A stretch of 64,000 nt of DNA from Glandiceps talaboti (taxonomy: Eukaryota > Hemichordata > Enteropneusta > Spengelidae): assembly GCF_964340395.1 (NCBI RefSeq), contig NC_135571.1, positions 15,234,721 to 15,298,720 of the forward strand, in the 5' to 3' direction. Of the stretch, positions 1 through 10,099 are shown piece by piece (within the stretch, counting starts at the first letter, position 1; every line of letters starts with the position of its first letter). Made by a program: the position numbers and the translations under genes. The notes beneath the pieces are model-generated. The model did no database searches. It saw only the letters and a list, made by a program, of their open reading frames with translations, and had not been told where the DNA came from.

Positions 1-1266
1 TATTAGTATACTAGTATGTGTAAATGATGATATAGTTATTAGTATACTAGTATGTGTAAATGATGATATAGTTATTAGTATACTAGTATGTGTAAATGAT
101 GATTTAGTTATTAGTATACTAGTATATGTAAATGATGATATAGTTATTAGTATACTAGTATATGTAAATGATGATATAGTTATTAGTATACTAGTATATG
201 TAAATGATGATATAGTTATTAGTATACTAGTATATGTAAATGATGATATAGTTATTAGTATACTAGTATATGTAAATGATGATATAGTTATTAGTATACT
301 AGTATATGTAAATGATGATATAGTTATTAGTATACTAGTATATGTAAATGATGATATAGTTATTAGTATACTAGTATGTGTAGATGATGATATAGTTATT
401 AGTGTACTAGTATGTGTAAATGATGATATAGTTATTAGTTTACTACTATATGTAAATGATGAAATAGTTATTAGTATACTAGTATATGTAAATGATGATA
501 TAGTTATTAGTGTACTAGTATATGTAAATGATGATATAGTTATTAGTATACTAGTATGTGTAAATGATGATATAGTTATTAGTATACTAGTATGTGTAAA
601 TGATGATATAGTTATTAGTATACTAGTATATGTAAATGATGATATAGTTATTAGTATACTAGTATATGTAAATGATGATATAGTTATTAGTATACTAGTA
701 TATGTAAATGATGATATAGTTATTAGTATACTAGTATATGTAAATGATGATATAGTTATTAGTATACTAGTATGTGTAAATGATGATATAGTTATTAGTA
801 TACTAGTATGTGTAAATGATGATATAGTTATTAGTATACTAGTATGTGTAAATGATGATATAGTTATTAGTATACTAGTATATGTAAATGATGATATAAT
901 TATTAGTATACTAGTATATGTAAATGATGATATAGTTATTAGTATACTAGTATGTGTAAATGATGATATAGTTATTAGTATACTAGTATATGTAAATGAT
1001 GATATTAGTATACTAGTATATGTAAATGATGATATAGTTATTAGTATACTAGTATATGTAAATGATGATATAGTTATTAGTATACTAGTATGTGTAAATG
1101 ATGATATAGTTATTAGTATACTAGTATATGTAAATGATGATATAGTTATTAGTATACTAGTATGTGTAAATGATGATATAGTTATTAGTATACTAGTATG
1201 TGTAAATGATGATATAGTTATTAGTGTACTAGTATATGTAAATGATGATATAGTTATTAGTATACT
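1..1266. repeat. 36-bp minisatellite, about 35 copies, cut by window start
   Basis: Head-to-tail copies of a 36-bp AT-rich unit (core TTAGTATACTAGTATATG then TAAATGATGATATAG) run from base 1 to about 1266. Units differ mainly by single substitutions (TATATG or TATGTG), and one copy near 1005 is shortened. Each unit holds the perfect 10-bp palindrome TAGTATACTA. The array begins outside the window. No long ORF is kept across it, so it is read as non-coding satellite DNA. Confidence 0.97.
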
Positions 1267-1634
1267 ATGTAGTTTTGTTAATTAAGGGAGGTATTTAGTT
1301 TCTGGGCTTAAGGGAGGTATTTAGTTTCTGGGCTTAAAAGAATATTTAGTTTAATTAAAATTTGGTCAAGCTTGTTGATGTTAATGTTAGAGCCAAAGAA
1401 AAGCAACTCTGTCTTATCGGGATTCCGATTTGGCAGATTTTCAGTCAGCCATTATTGGATACATGATACATGATACACAGTGCTCTATGTGCGACACCCC
1501 CTTTCCCCCTCCCGGTATGTTACTGTCCATGTCCCTCACTTTAAACTTGAAACAAAACAGCTATATATACGGACTGGTTTATTAGTTCCTTATGCATCAC
1601 TTGAAACAAGTAGCTATTGTGACGAGAAGAAAAG
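1267..1634. other. Intergenic, no gene seen
   Basis: Unique AT-rich sequence. A 26-bp segment starting TTAAGGGAGGTATTTAGT is duplicated in tandem at about 1284-1335. No ORF or RNA gene is supported. Confidence 0.6.
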
Positions 1635-1965
1635 CTAGTCTTGGTTACCCAGACTCTCATTTCTGGGGTTCCACTACAATCACCTCAAGATGACAATTTG
1701 AGTTGATTTAAGCTAAACATTTTCTTGTAACGAATGTGTCCTAGAGCAGTGCATTCTGGGGAATACCTCACATAAAACATAAATCCAGGTTCTGTCATGA
1801 TAACTTTGCATGTCTCAGGCGAACTGATAAATCTTCATCATGAGGATTATTCATGTACTGTGCAACTTTCAATACCAAAAACTTTCAATTAAATTTCCCA
1901 AGATTCCTACCTGGGGACCTCATAGTGCAGCCCCAAACAGTGAGAGTCTGGGTAACAAAGACTAG
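1635..1965. mobile_element. Small TIR element (MITE-like), 331 bp
   Basis: The ends are inverted copies: CTAGTCTTGGTTACCCAGAC at the left and its near-perfect complement at the right (one mismatch in 25 bp), with weaker similarity further in. If the TA inside each terminal CTAG is the target duplication, it would fit a Tc1/mariner-type MITE; this is an inference. It encodes no transposase. A 132-codon minus-strand frame overlaps its right end and looks fortuitous. Confidence 0.6.
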
Positions 1966-2454
1966 GGGAAAGTTTGATACTGATAAGGACCATTGACCTA
2001 GCTGAGTGGCAGGATCACACACAACACAATTAATATCATTACTGTATATTTTACATACTTTTAATTCCTTTTCAATGAATAAGTGAGGTAGTACAAATTG
2101 TATATTGAATGTTACAATAGAAGAGGTTTGGTTATAAAAGAATACAACAGACATGTCAGTTATCACATTACAATAAATACGGCATTTTACAATGCTTAAA
2201 ATATTCTCTTTTCTATTACTTATATGTATAATTCTAAAATATTTTTCTTCATCCAGTTGTAGAAAATATAAGCCTTCAATCAAAGACTGAGTCCCAACTG
2301 GTGTGTTTCATGGCAAAGTTTTCTTACAAATTCAAATGGTGTCTCTAAATATAAAAATTTGTAACTTATTAACCAATTTGCCATTTGACCTTGTATATCG
2401 AGGTCAAGGTCAAGGTATAAAAATAGCACCAATGGCATTCCAGCACAACTGTAT
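1966..2454. other. Intergenic, no gene seen
   Basis: AT-rich sequence. The only long frame (minus, to 2283) has no recognisable domain and runs into the TIR of the adjacent small element, so it is not called a gene. Confidence 0.5.
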
Positions 2455-2745
2455 TTAGCTGTTGCTATAGAAGTGGTCTTGTTAATAGGCTAATTTGCAT
2501 ACATTTTTGGAATCATTATTCACTTTAATACCTACCCATCCCAGGTTTCAGATTTTCAATATACATCATCATTTGGCTGTTGGAATGAGCATTGTCTTGT
2601 TGATAGGTATATTTGCATACATTTTTTAAAATCTTTACTGACGAACGTTCCTACACATCCTGTTATCTTTATAATATGAATGATCATTTTAATGTTGCTA
2701 TAAGGGTGTGGTTATGGTTGCTAGGGCCAGTTGTGTCAAAATGTA
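2455..2745 (-). repeat. Degenerate ~114-bp tandem repeat (GTTGCTAT / TTTGCATACATTTTT family)
   Basis: Three diverged units carry GTTGCTAT, GTGGTC or TGTCTTGTT, and TTTGCATACATTTTT. The same words on the opposite strand form the clearer ~113-bp repeat at 34300-34860. The family is therefore interspersed and present in both orientations. Confidence 0.65.
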
Positions 2746-3080
2746 CTGCAGAATAACACCTCCAGAAACATTCCCCCAAGTTTTAGACCAAACTTGAGAC
2801 TTTCAAATGTAATTTGCACATCATGTTGTGAATACACCTTCATCTATACATCTTAAGATGCAACCCCAGTAAATTTCAGCCTAATCTGTGCAGTAGTTTG
2901 GAATTATAGAATTTTGACCCAAAAAAGACAGTTTTAAACCTAAATTGCATATCACTGAAGGGATCATTTTCATTTGAACTACATTGTTGTATTTCCCAAC
3001 TAAAATCCAACAGTAGTGTCCCCAGCAAATACCAAGGCAATCAATTGGGCAGCTTTTGAGTTTAAGTCATCCCCACACAT

Positions 3081-3111
<31 letters not shown>

Positions 3112-3300
3112 CTAGACACTGCACTTCATTAGATCAGTTGTGCTAACTAGAGACTAAAATCAACATCCCTACAAAAAATCAAAATGTTCTTCCCAGTGCT
3201 GTTTGACTTTTAAGTTTTCTTTAAGTTTAAGTCAACCACAGATAGGCAGACAGAGAGATATATAGATGGACAAGACTCTTTATCATGTCTGTAGCATGAA
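2746..3300. repeat. Diverged interspersed repeat remnants with (CAGA)n
   Basis: Non-coding sequence continuing from the GTTGCTAT repeat. A pure (CAGA)n run lies at 3081-3111, and the phrase GAGTTTAAGTCA...CACA...CAGACAGA recurs near 3230-3255. It looks like tail parts of an old interspersed repeat. No ORF. Confidence 0.45.
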
Positions 3301-3452
3301 TGAACCTATTTTAATCATAGACAGTGTCTATTAATTTAGCTGTGCTAAAAACAGTGTTTCCAAGCAACCTCAAACAGAATTGAAGTTAATCTTAGTATTC
3401 ATTTTTTTTAGGGAGAGAGATCAGTGATTGACATGTGATGTCATGTTGTATA

Positions 3453-6400
3453 TCACATGATACAATTTGATTCGATCTTTATTCTTTTTGTTGGTTTTAC
3501 AACAGAAACAGATGTACATCTTTCATTTTCCTGACCAGTGAGTTGTATTAGATTACCTATACACTGATCAGTGTCATTTCTCTTGAATAAGTTGTTTTTC
3601 AGTTGCATTTGCATCTCTGATCTTATGTCACTCTTTGGCTGTGATTCCTGATTTGGTTCAATTTTGATACGAGGCAAATGTTCTTTCTGTACATGTATAT
3701 TACTATCAATACTAACTTCATGTGGAAAGAAGAAGTCTTCTGACGAGTCACTAGGAATACATCGTTGAAGATCTTCTGGAATGGTCATCTGAAAACTTTC
3801 ATATGACTTTGGCATATTAACAACTTGCAAGTTCACCCCAGACTGTGACATTGCAGATAACTGTAACAGTTGTAAACTGGAACTCATATCTTGCCTTCCA
3901 CCAAACCCAATCAAGAAGTCAGGAATGTTCTGTTGTGATTTAGAATGCTCTGCACACTCTGTCAAGAAGTCACTCTGTCGAGAAATGGCTTGTGACTCGG
4001 AGTTCTCACAGGTTGAATGATGTACAGTATTACCAATTTGGGGAAAGGTGACTTGGGTTGTACTTCCCAACCTAAACGTGTGATCAACACTCTCCCCAGC
4101 TGATCTGTTTGTCTGTGGTAAATGTTTATCCGATATTCTGTTGACATTCTGGACGGCTTGACTCATCTTAGAAAAGGCAGCAAGTGTTGCAAGTGGATTA
4201 TCTTCTTTCTCAATATGTCTGTGAACTGATGCACCATTTGGTATTCTTGGACACTGGATTTGACTGTTCATATTACTGACTGCATTAGTCATTTTTGAGA
4301 AGGCAACCATCGTGTCCAGTGCCTCACTACCTCCTTCTTCATTCTGGTTATTGGAATGTTTTACTGGATTTAGCTGGACTAATTGAGGTACAGTCATGGG
4401 TACTGACTCTACACTAGTCCTATTCTCTGTACACCCAACAGTTCCAAGTAATGAACTCATACTGGCCATCTTGTCATTACCATTCAGCATTTGGATGGGT
4501 TCGTCCTTTCTGTCAGCTTTATTAACAGCACCAGTTGTCCTACAGAAAGCAGCTAATGTTGTCAAAGTTTTGCCAGCTGTATCTTGTTGATGCATGGTTA
4601 GTGTCTGATATTCATTGTCACTTTGCCTTACTTGTACTTTATCATTCCCCATTACTTGGTTAGTTGAATCCTTCATTTTGTCATTGAGAGAACCAACATT
4701 GCCAGGGTTACCACTATTGTCAAGGTTACTGTCTTCTGTGGCCATACATGTACATCCATTGTTCGATATATCCTTATTGTTTCTGTTGATACAAACATTT
4801 CCTGCTATCAAATTCACATCTTTTCTGATATTTTTCACTCTGTGAGGTAATGTAAATTCCATTTCTGTACAATCTATCACATTTCCATCCTTTTTTAAGC
4901 CAGCTGCTGATGTCACCTTGGCAACAGCTGCTAATGTTTGGAGAGTTTCATTGGCTGACTTTTCACTGGGTTTAATTCTTCGTATTATCTGAGTGACAGT
5001 ATTTCCATCTTGGCATAAATTCCTGTATATCATTGTATTCTGAGAGGTCTCACTGCTGCATGTGTGCTTCTCATAACATTTCTCTGTTTGCTGTGCCTGA
5101 TTTTGATGACATGCTTTTACATTTGTGTCTTTAGTTGATGTTTGGTTTTCCAGATCTCTATAACTTTCTGATATCTGATTTTGACTCTTATCCTCATCTG
5201 ACTGTGACTGTGACTGCATCTGCATCTGTGACTGTAATTGCATCTGTGACTGTGACTGTGATTGTAATTGTGTCTGTGACTGTGATTGCGTCTGTGACTG
5301 TGACTTTGATTGTGATTGTAACTGCAACAGTGACTGTGGTTGTAATTGTGATTGCGTCTGTGACTGTGGTTGTGACTTTGATTGTGACTGTAACTGTAAC
5401 TGCAAATGTGGCTGTAACTGCAACTGTGGCTGTAACTGTGATTGCGACTGTGACTGTAACTGCAACTGTGGCTGTAACTGTGATTGCGACTGTGACTGTA
5501 ACTGCAACTGTGGCTGTAACTGTGATTGCGACTGTGACTGTAACTGCAACTGTGGCTGTAACTGTGATTGCGACTGTGACTGTAACTGCAACTGTGGCTG
5601 TAACTGTGATTGCGACTGTGACTGTGACTGTAACTGCAACTGTGGCTGTAACTGTGATTGCGACTGTGACTGTAACTGTGGCTGTAACTGTGATTGCAAC
5701 TGTGACTGTGACTGTGGCTGTGACTGAAACTGAAACCGTGATTGTGACTGAAACTGTGATTGTGACTGTGACTGTGGCTGTGACTGTGACTGCGATTGTG
5801 ATTTTGCCAATCTTGCCAGTGCAGCTAGTTGTTGGTTTGCTGGACCATGGATATCTAACACATCTTCTTTGTAACCAGTACATTCAACTCTGTTTTCATG
5901 GGGACTATCATTTGATGTTATAGACAAGTTTGCACAGATTTGGAAATCTGACCGTCTCATGAGAGCCATATTTCTTTCTAGCATTTGTGTTCTATCCATC
6001 ACTGTAGTGTCTTCATATATCAGTTCCTTCACCGTAGCCCCACAATAGATTTTTTCTATATCATCTGTGCTGATACTCATACCATCAAGTTTTTCATAGA
6101 ATAACATATATGGCACTACCTTCATAACTCCAGTCAACATGTGACCAAAGTGATACCAATTTTCCATTGCTCCCTCATGAGAACGGATATCAACTGTAAA
6201 GGTGTCAAGTCCAACATCATTTCTTGGTCCTTTATAGGATAGTACAGCAAACAGTCGATAATAATGAATCCTATCGGTACTGCTGTCATGGTGTGTACTT
6301 TGTAACTTCACAATTGGACTAAATTGCACATTTCTATCAACATTCTTTCCATCATTGGTACATGTAGAGTCATCAATGCATACAGTTAGCACATTTGGAA

Positions 6401-6941
6401 GATGTGTACATGTAACATCATCAATCTTACTTTGTATAATTTGATTGAATTCAATTGTTTGATAGTCTGACAGAAAGATGTCTATTATGCTGTACATGTA
6501 CTTAGCCGTTGGTTGCTTTGGTAACATCAAGAACACTTGACTGAATGTATCTGAGGCACATTCATTACTCAGCAGTTTGAGTACATAGGTGTAGAAAGAC
6601 TTTGTTTTACTCTGGTGACTTTGATTGCTGTTACCATGTAACGCTAACCATTTCAAGTTAACTGCCTTAGCAGTAAGATTGAAAAGACTATCCTGTTGTT
6701 CATTGCTCAGTGATACAAATTTAAGAAGGCTACAAAGAATACAGAGATATTTTCGGCAGCCTAAAAGATGGGTTTGTTGAATGTTGCAAGACTTGATCAG
6801 TTGTTGAAAGTGTTCACAATGTCGTAGAATATGTAGTATGCAAATGACATGATTACTTCCATTGGGTACTGAGACTTGTTCAGGACATTTCTTCTCATCA
6901 CTAGCAATACTGTTGACATATAACTGGTTGCTATTGGACAT
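3453..6941 (-). CDS. USP-like (ubiquitin-specific protease fold) protein, probably catalytically dead, with Gln/Ser-rich tract
   Basis: Seen: one uninterrupted 1162-codon frame. The start ATG is preceded by CACC, a good Kozak context, and the stop is TGA. Residues ~27-39 align position by position with the USP Cys box (GNTCYxNSxLQxL), but the Cys position is Asn30. A zinc-ribbon-like C-x4-C-x2-C lies at ~62-70. LPNVLTV (~181-187) matches the USP LPxVL strand. RLFAVLSYKG, WYHF and YMLFYEKL (~229-290) match the USP C-terminal box, but the GHY motif, which carries the catalytic His, is replaced by GLD. A Gln/Ser/Leu tract (~380-600) is built on 42-bp DNA repeats. Five copies of a LxTLAAFxKMTxAV-like motif follow at irregular spacing. 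Two IKIE motifs (SUMO consensus) lie at ~1092 and ~1154. Known: inactive USP-fold proteins act as scaffolds. Inferred: a pseudoprotease, possibly linked to SUMO. No orthologue is named. The lack of introns may mean a retrocopy. Confidence 0.75.
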   Translation of the reverse strand: MSNSNQLYVNSIASDEKKCPEQVSVPNGSNHVICILHILRHCEHFQQLIKSCNIQQTHLLGCRKYLCILCSLLKFVSLSNEQQDSLFNLTAKAVNLKWLALHGNSNQSHQSKTKSFYTYVLKLLSNECASDTFSQVFLMLPKQPTAKYMYSIIDIFLSDYQTIEFNQIIQSKIDDVTCTHLPNVLTVCIDDSTCTNDGKNVDRNVQFSPIVKLQSTHHDSSTDRIHYYRLFAVLSYKGPRNDVGLDTFTVDIRSHEGAMENWYHFGHMLTGVMKVVPYMLFYEKLDGMSISTDDIEKIYCGATVKELIYEDTTVMDRTQMLERNMALMRRSDFQICANLSITSNDSPHENRVECTGYKEDVLDIHGPANQQLAALARLAKSQSQSQSQPQSQSQSQFQSQSRFQFQSQPQSQSQLQSQLQPQLQSQSQSQLQPQLQLQSQSQSQSQLQPQLQLQSQSQSQLQPQLQLQSQSQSQLQPQLQLQSQSQSQLQPQLQLQSQSQSQLQPQLQLQPHLQLQLQSQSKSQPQSQTQSQLQPQSLLQLQSQSKSQSQTQSQSQTQLQSQSQSQMQLQSQMQMQSQSQSDEDKSQNQISESYRDLENQTSTKDTNVKACHQNQAQQTEKCYEKHTCSSETSQNTMIYRNLCQDGNTVTQIIRRIKPSEKSANETLQTLAAVAKVTSAAGLKKDGNVIDCTEMEFTLPHRVKNIRKDVNLIAGNVCINRNNKDISNNGCTCMATEDSNLDNSGNPGNVGSLNDKMKDSTNQVMGNDKVQVRQSDNEYQTLTMHQQDTAGKTLTTLAAFCRTTGAVNKADRKDEPIQMLNGNDKMASMSSLLGTVGCTENRTSVESVPMTVPQLVQLNPVKHSNNQNEEGGSEALDTMVAFSKMTNAVSNMNSQIQCPRIPNGASVHRHIEKEDNPLATLAAFSKMSQAVQNVNRISDKHLPQTNRSAGESVDHTFRLGSTTQVTFPQIGNTVHHSTCENSESQAISRQSDFLTECAEHSKSQQNIPDFLIGFGGRQDMSSSLQLLQLSAMSQSGVNLQVVNMPKSYESFQMTIPEDLQRCIPSDSSEDFFFPHEVSIDSNIHVQKEHLPRIKIEPNQESQPKSDIRSEMQMQLKNNLFKRNDTDQCIGNLIQLTGQENERCTSVSVVKPTKRIKIESNCIM
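5190..5800 (-). repeat. In-frame 42-bp coding minisatellite (Gln/Ser/Leu tract)
   Basis: Inside the USP-like gene, a 42-bp unit (plus strand TGTAACTGTGATTGCGACTG and onward) is repeated about six times between 5420 and 5690. Shorter six-base CAG/TCx-type repeats flank it. Translated on the minus strand it gives a 14-residue period rich in Gln, Ser, Leu and Pro. Unit length is a multiple of three, so copy-number change would keep the frame. Confidence 0.85.
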
Positions 6942-7188
6942 GGTGAATTACGGTCCCAATATCAGTAATTACATATCCAATTCATATTGTCTGTTCTGTA
7001 ATGAAATAAAAAAAATTTTATGTAATATGTACAGGGGCTCGAAATAATGGCCTTTTACTTTCCCTGGGCAAGTAATTTCAAGGCTTGGGCAGGTTGTTTT
7101 GAAAAGTACCTGTCTAGAGGGGCAAGGAGAATTTCTTATGATTGATCAGGGATGTGTTTTTGCCTGTGTTCATGCTGTACTTTATTAA
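6942..7188. other. Upstream flank of the USP-like gene
   Basis: 247 bp between the start codon of the minus-strand gene and the next repeat. No TATA box or other element could be assigned. Confidence 0.4.
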
Positions 7189-7390
7189 GGCCCGATTACA
7201 CGATGCAACTCAACGAGCAACGCACCACGCAATTTGTCACATGCGACGAATTGCATTGTGTACTCGCTCCGTTGCAGGGTCTTGCAACGCCGCTAGGTGC
7301 GTCGCAAGGAAACCGACATGTCGTTTTTTCTGCGACTTGTCGCAAGTTGCTTTTTGAGTTGCTTCATGAGTTGCATCATGTAACCACCTC
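7189..7390. mobile_element. Short TIR element, ~200 bp
   Basis: The left end GGCCCGATTACACGATGCAA and the complement of the right end (GAGGTGGTTACATGATGCAA) are imperfect inverted repeats. GTTGC and GCAAC words recur through the body. Overlapping short ORFs on both strands reflect this symmetry. The exact ends and any TSD are unclear. Confidence 0.55.
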
Positions 7391-7631
7391 GTTGCGTCGC
7401 AAGTAATAACCTTTGACATATACCTACGATAATATTACATGGAAAGTATTGCTGTCTTAGAGGAGTAAATAAATCACAAATAAACAGAAAATGATACTCA
7501 ATAAAACTATGGTCGCTGATGGAACAAAATTTGCAAAGTCTATCCTGTAAAGTTATGCCATCCCTTCTTCCGGTCTAAACACAGAGATGAACATCTAAAC
7601 CTTGCTAAGACAACCTTAAATAATGGTTCTG
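7391..7631. other. Intergenic, no gene seen
   Basis: AT-rich unique sequence between a TIR element and a minisatellite. Confidence 0.4.
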
Positions 7632-8837
7632 TATTATCTATAGAGATGATCTAAAAGACATTAGACACACATTATGTATAGAGATGATCTAACAGACATT
7701 AGACACACATTATGTATAGAGATGATCTAACAGACATTAGACACATTATCTATAGAGATGATCTAACAGACATTAGACACATTATCTATAGAGATGATCT
7801 AAAAGACATTAGACACATTATGTATAGAGATGATCTAACAGACATTAGACACATTATCTATAGAGATGATTTAAAAGACATTAGACACATTATCTATAGA
7901 GATGATTTAAAAGACATTAGACACATTATCTATAGAGATGACCTATTAGACATTAGACACATTATGTATAGAGATGATTTAACAGACATTAGACACATTA
8001 TGTATAGAGATGATTTAACAGACATTAGACACATTATGTATAGAGATGATCTAACAGACATTAGACACATTATCTATAGAGATGATCTAAAAGACATTAG
8101 ACACATTATCTATAGAAATGATCTAAAGGACATTAGACACATTATGTATAGAGATGATCTAACAGACATTAGACACATTATCTATAGAGATGATCTAAAA
8201 GACATTAGACACACATTATGCATATAGAGATGATCTAAAAGACATTAGACACATTATGTATAGAGATGATCTAACAGACATTAGACACATTATGTATAGA
8301 GATGATCTAACAGACATTAGACACATTATGTATAGAGATGACCTATTAGACATTAGACACATTATCTATAGAGATGATCTAAAAGACATTAGACACATTA
8401 TGTATAGAGATGACCTATTAGACATTAGACACATTATGTATAGAGATGATCTAACAGACATTAGACACATTATCTATAGAGATGATCTAACAGACATTAG
8501 ACACATTATGTATAGAGATGATCTAACAGACATTAGACACATTATCTATAGAGATGATCTAAAAGACATTAGACACATTATGTATAGAGATGATCTAACA
8601 GACATTAGACACATTATGTATAGAGATGATCTAACAGACATTAGACACATTATCTATAGAGATGATCTAACAGACATTAGACACATTATGTATAGAAATG
8701 ATCTAACAGACATTAGACACATTATCTATAGAGATGATCTAACAGACATTAGACACATTATGTATAGAGATGACCTATTAGACATTAGACACATTATCTA
8801 TAGAGATGATCTAACAGACATTAGACACATTATCTAT
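7632..8837. repeat. 36-bp minisatellite, about 33 copies
   Basis: Tandem 36-bp units (TATAGAGATGATCTAACAGA followed by CATTAGACACATTATG or ...ATTATC). The plus frame reads as a 12-residue repeat (YRDDLTDIRHIM-like) in two blocks of 171 and 194 codons, broken near 8220 by irregular units. Recurrent variants change amino acids freely (ACA, AAA and TTA at one codon), which argues against selection on a protein. It is unrelated in sequence to the 36-bp array at 1-1266. Confidence 0.96.
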
Positions 8838-9440
8838 TGAGCAATAGAGTTACTTTTGTGTTTTCTCTTTCATCTGCAGACTGAATTGGCTGGACAAAAA
8901 TGAAAAAAAATTAACACGGGCAGGTACTTTAAGTGATGGGCACTGACCAGAAACAATTTTTTTTTTGCCTTTAAACTCTTTCTATGGTGAGTGCTATGCT
9001 ACAACATTCTATAAATTTACTTTGCTGGCATGAAAGAAGAGATGTCAGTTGAGGTTTAGGCGTTCACAGTATCTAAAATAGTGGACTCTAGTGAAAGTAA
9101 CGGCGAGTTGAAAATACCCAAAAATAAGGCCTGTGAGCAGCCATTCAAAGTGTAATGGTTGCGATCTGAAGGATAGATTGTATGCGAATGAGGTTGATGT
9201 GGACTGGCTGTATACTGGAATGAACCATTATGTAGAAGGGGTGCAGAATTTGGATTTGAAGTTTACAACCCTGTATCGAACAAATATTTGTCATTTGGGC
9301 GCACAATGCATTAGAATTAAGACTACAGCACATATTACATTGCTTGTTTGACGTCAATAGTGTCTTTTGAAAAGTTGCAGTTTACCTAAAGTCTCGCGGA
9401 CTGATTTCCAATATGGCGGCGGTCATAATGCTCATTAACA
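8838..9440. other. Intergenic, no gene seen
   Basis: No convincing exon. Two opposing ~70-codon frames near 9140-9350 have no recognisable features. Confidence 0.45.
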
Positions 9441-9955
9441 TATTCATTTTTTTTTAAATTACAAAAAAAAAATCATAAAAAATAGAAAAGAAGACGTGCT
9501 GACTTGAAATTAACAAATCTAAGTAAGCTACCCCCTGCGCATCAACACACCAGATATCAAAGCAATCTGACATGAAGTACGTGAGGAGATGATGAAAATG
9601 TCATTTTATGAAAAAAAATCATAAAAAATTGAAAATGGCACAGATCAACTTGGCATGAACAAATCTGAATAGCCTCCCCCCAGGGAACATGCACACCAAA
9701 TATCGAAGAATTCTGACTGTCACTTTCGGAGAAGATAATGAAAATATAAAAGTTTGACGGACACCTATGATTCACTCTACTCTCTATACTCTGTACAACC
9801 TATACCTAAAGCTACGCTTTCAGCTTTCGCTGACAGCGGAGCTAATAAAAAAAGTTGACAGACACCTATGATCACTTATACCTCTATACCACTATACCCA
9901 CCTACACATGTACCTAAAGCTACGCTTTCAGCTTTCACTGACAGCGGAGCTAAAA
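9441..9955. repeat. Tandem duplicated interspersed repeat (~145-bp and ~104-bp units)
   Basis: The block containing AAAAAATCATAAAAAAT...AACAAATCT...CACACCA...ATATC is present twice (about 9463 and 9614). The phrase CCTAAAGCTACGCTTTCAGC, followed by a TTTCxCTGACAGCGGAGCTAA-type end, is present twice (about 9808 and 9911). It looks like a non-coding interspersed repeat partly amplified in tandem. Confidence 0.6.
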
Positions 9956-10090
9956 ATATATCAATGAATTCGGAGCTGATCTTAGGGATTGGGGTAGATT
10001 GTTCCATAGAACAGCACCACAGTAGTGAAATGTCCGTTTCCCACATTCAGTTTTACAAAAAAAAATGTAACTGTAGGTTGTACATGTATA

Positions 10091-10099
10091 TGTTACCTT
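10091..10099. repeat. Left 9-bp target-site duplication of TIR element A
   Basis: TGTTACCTT, identical to 10773-10781. Confidence 0.75.

Noticed and set aside
1-1266. Regular 36-bp spacing resembling a CRISPR array
   Set aside because: Units are contiguous with no unique spacers, and the genome is animal. It is a simple satellite.
1885-2283. 132-codon minus-strand frame
   Set aside because: No domain, low-complexity flanks, and its start lies in the TIR of a small element.
5135-5923. Val/Thr-rich frames on both strands across the Gln/Ser tract
   Set aside because: Shadows of the 42-bp coding repeat of the minus-strand USP-like gene.
7712-8840. 171- and 194-codon YRDDLTDIRHI repeat frames
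   Set aside because: Products of a 36-bp minisatellite. Unit differences are mostly amino-acid changing, and the frame breaks at irregular units.
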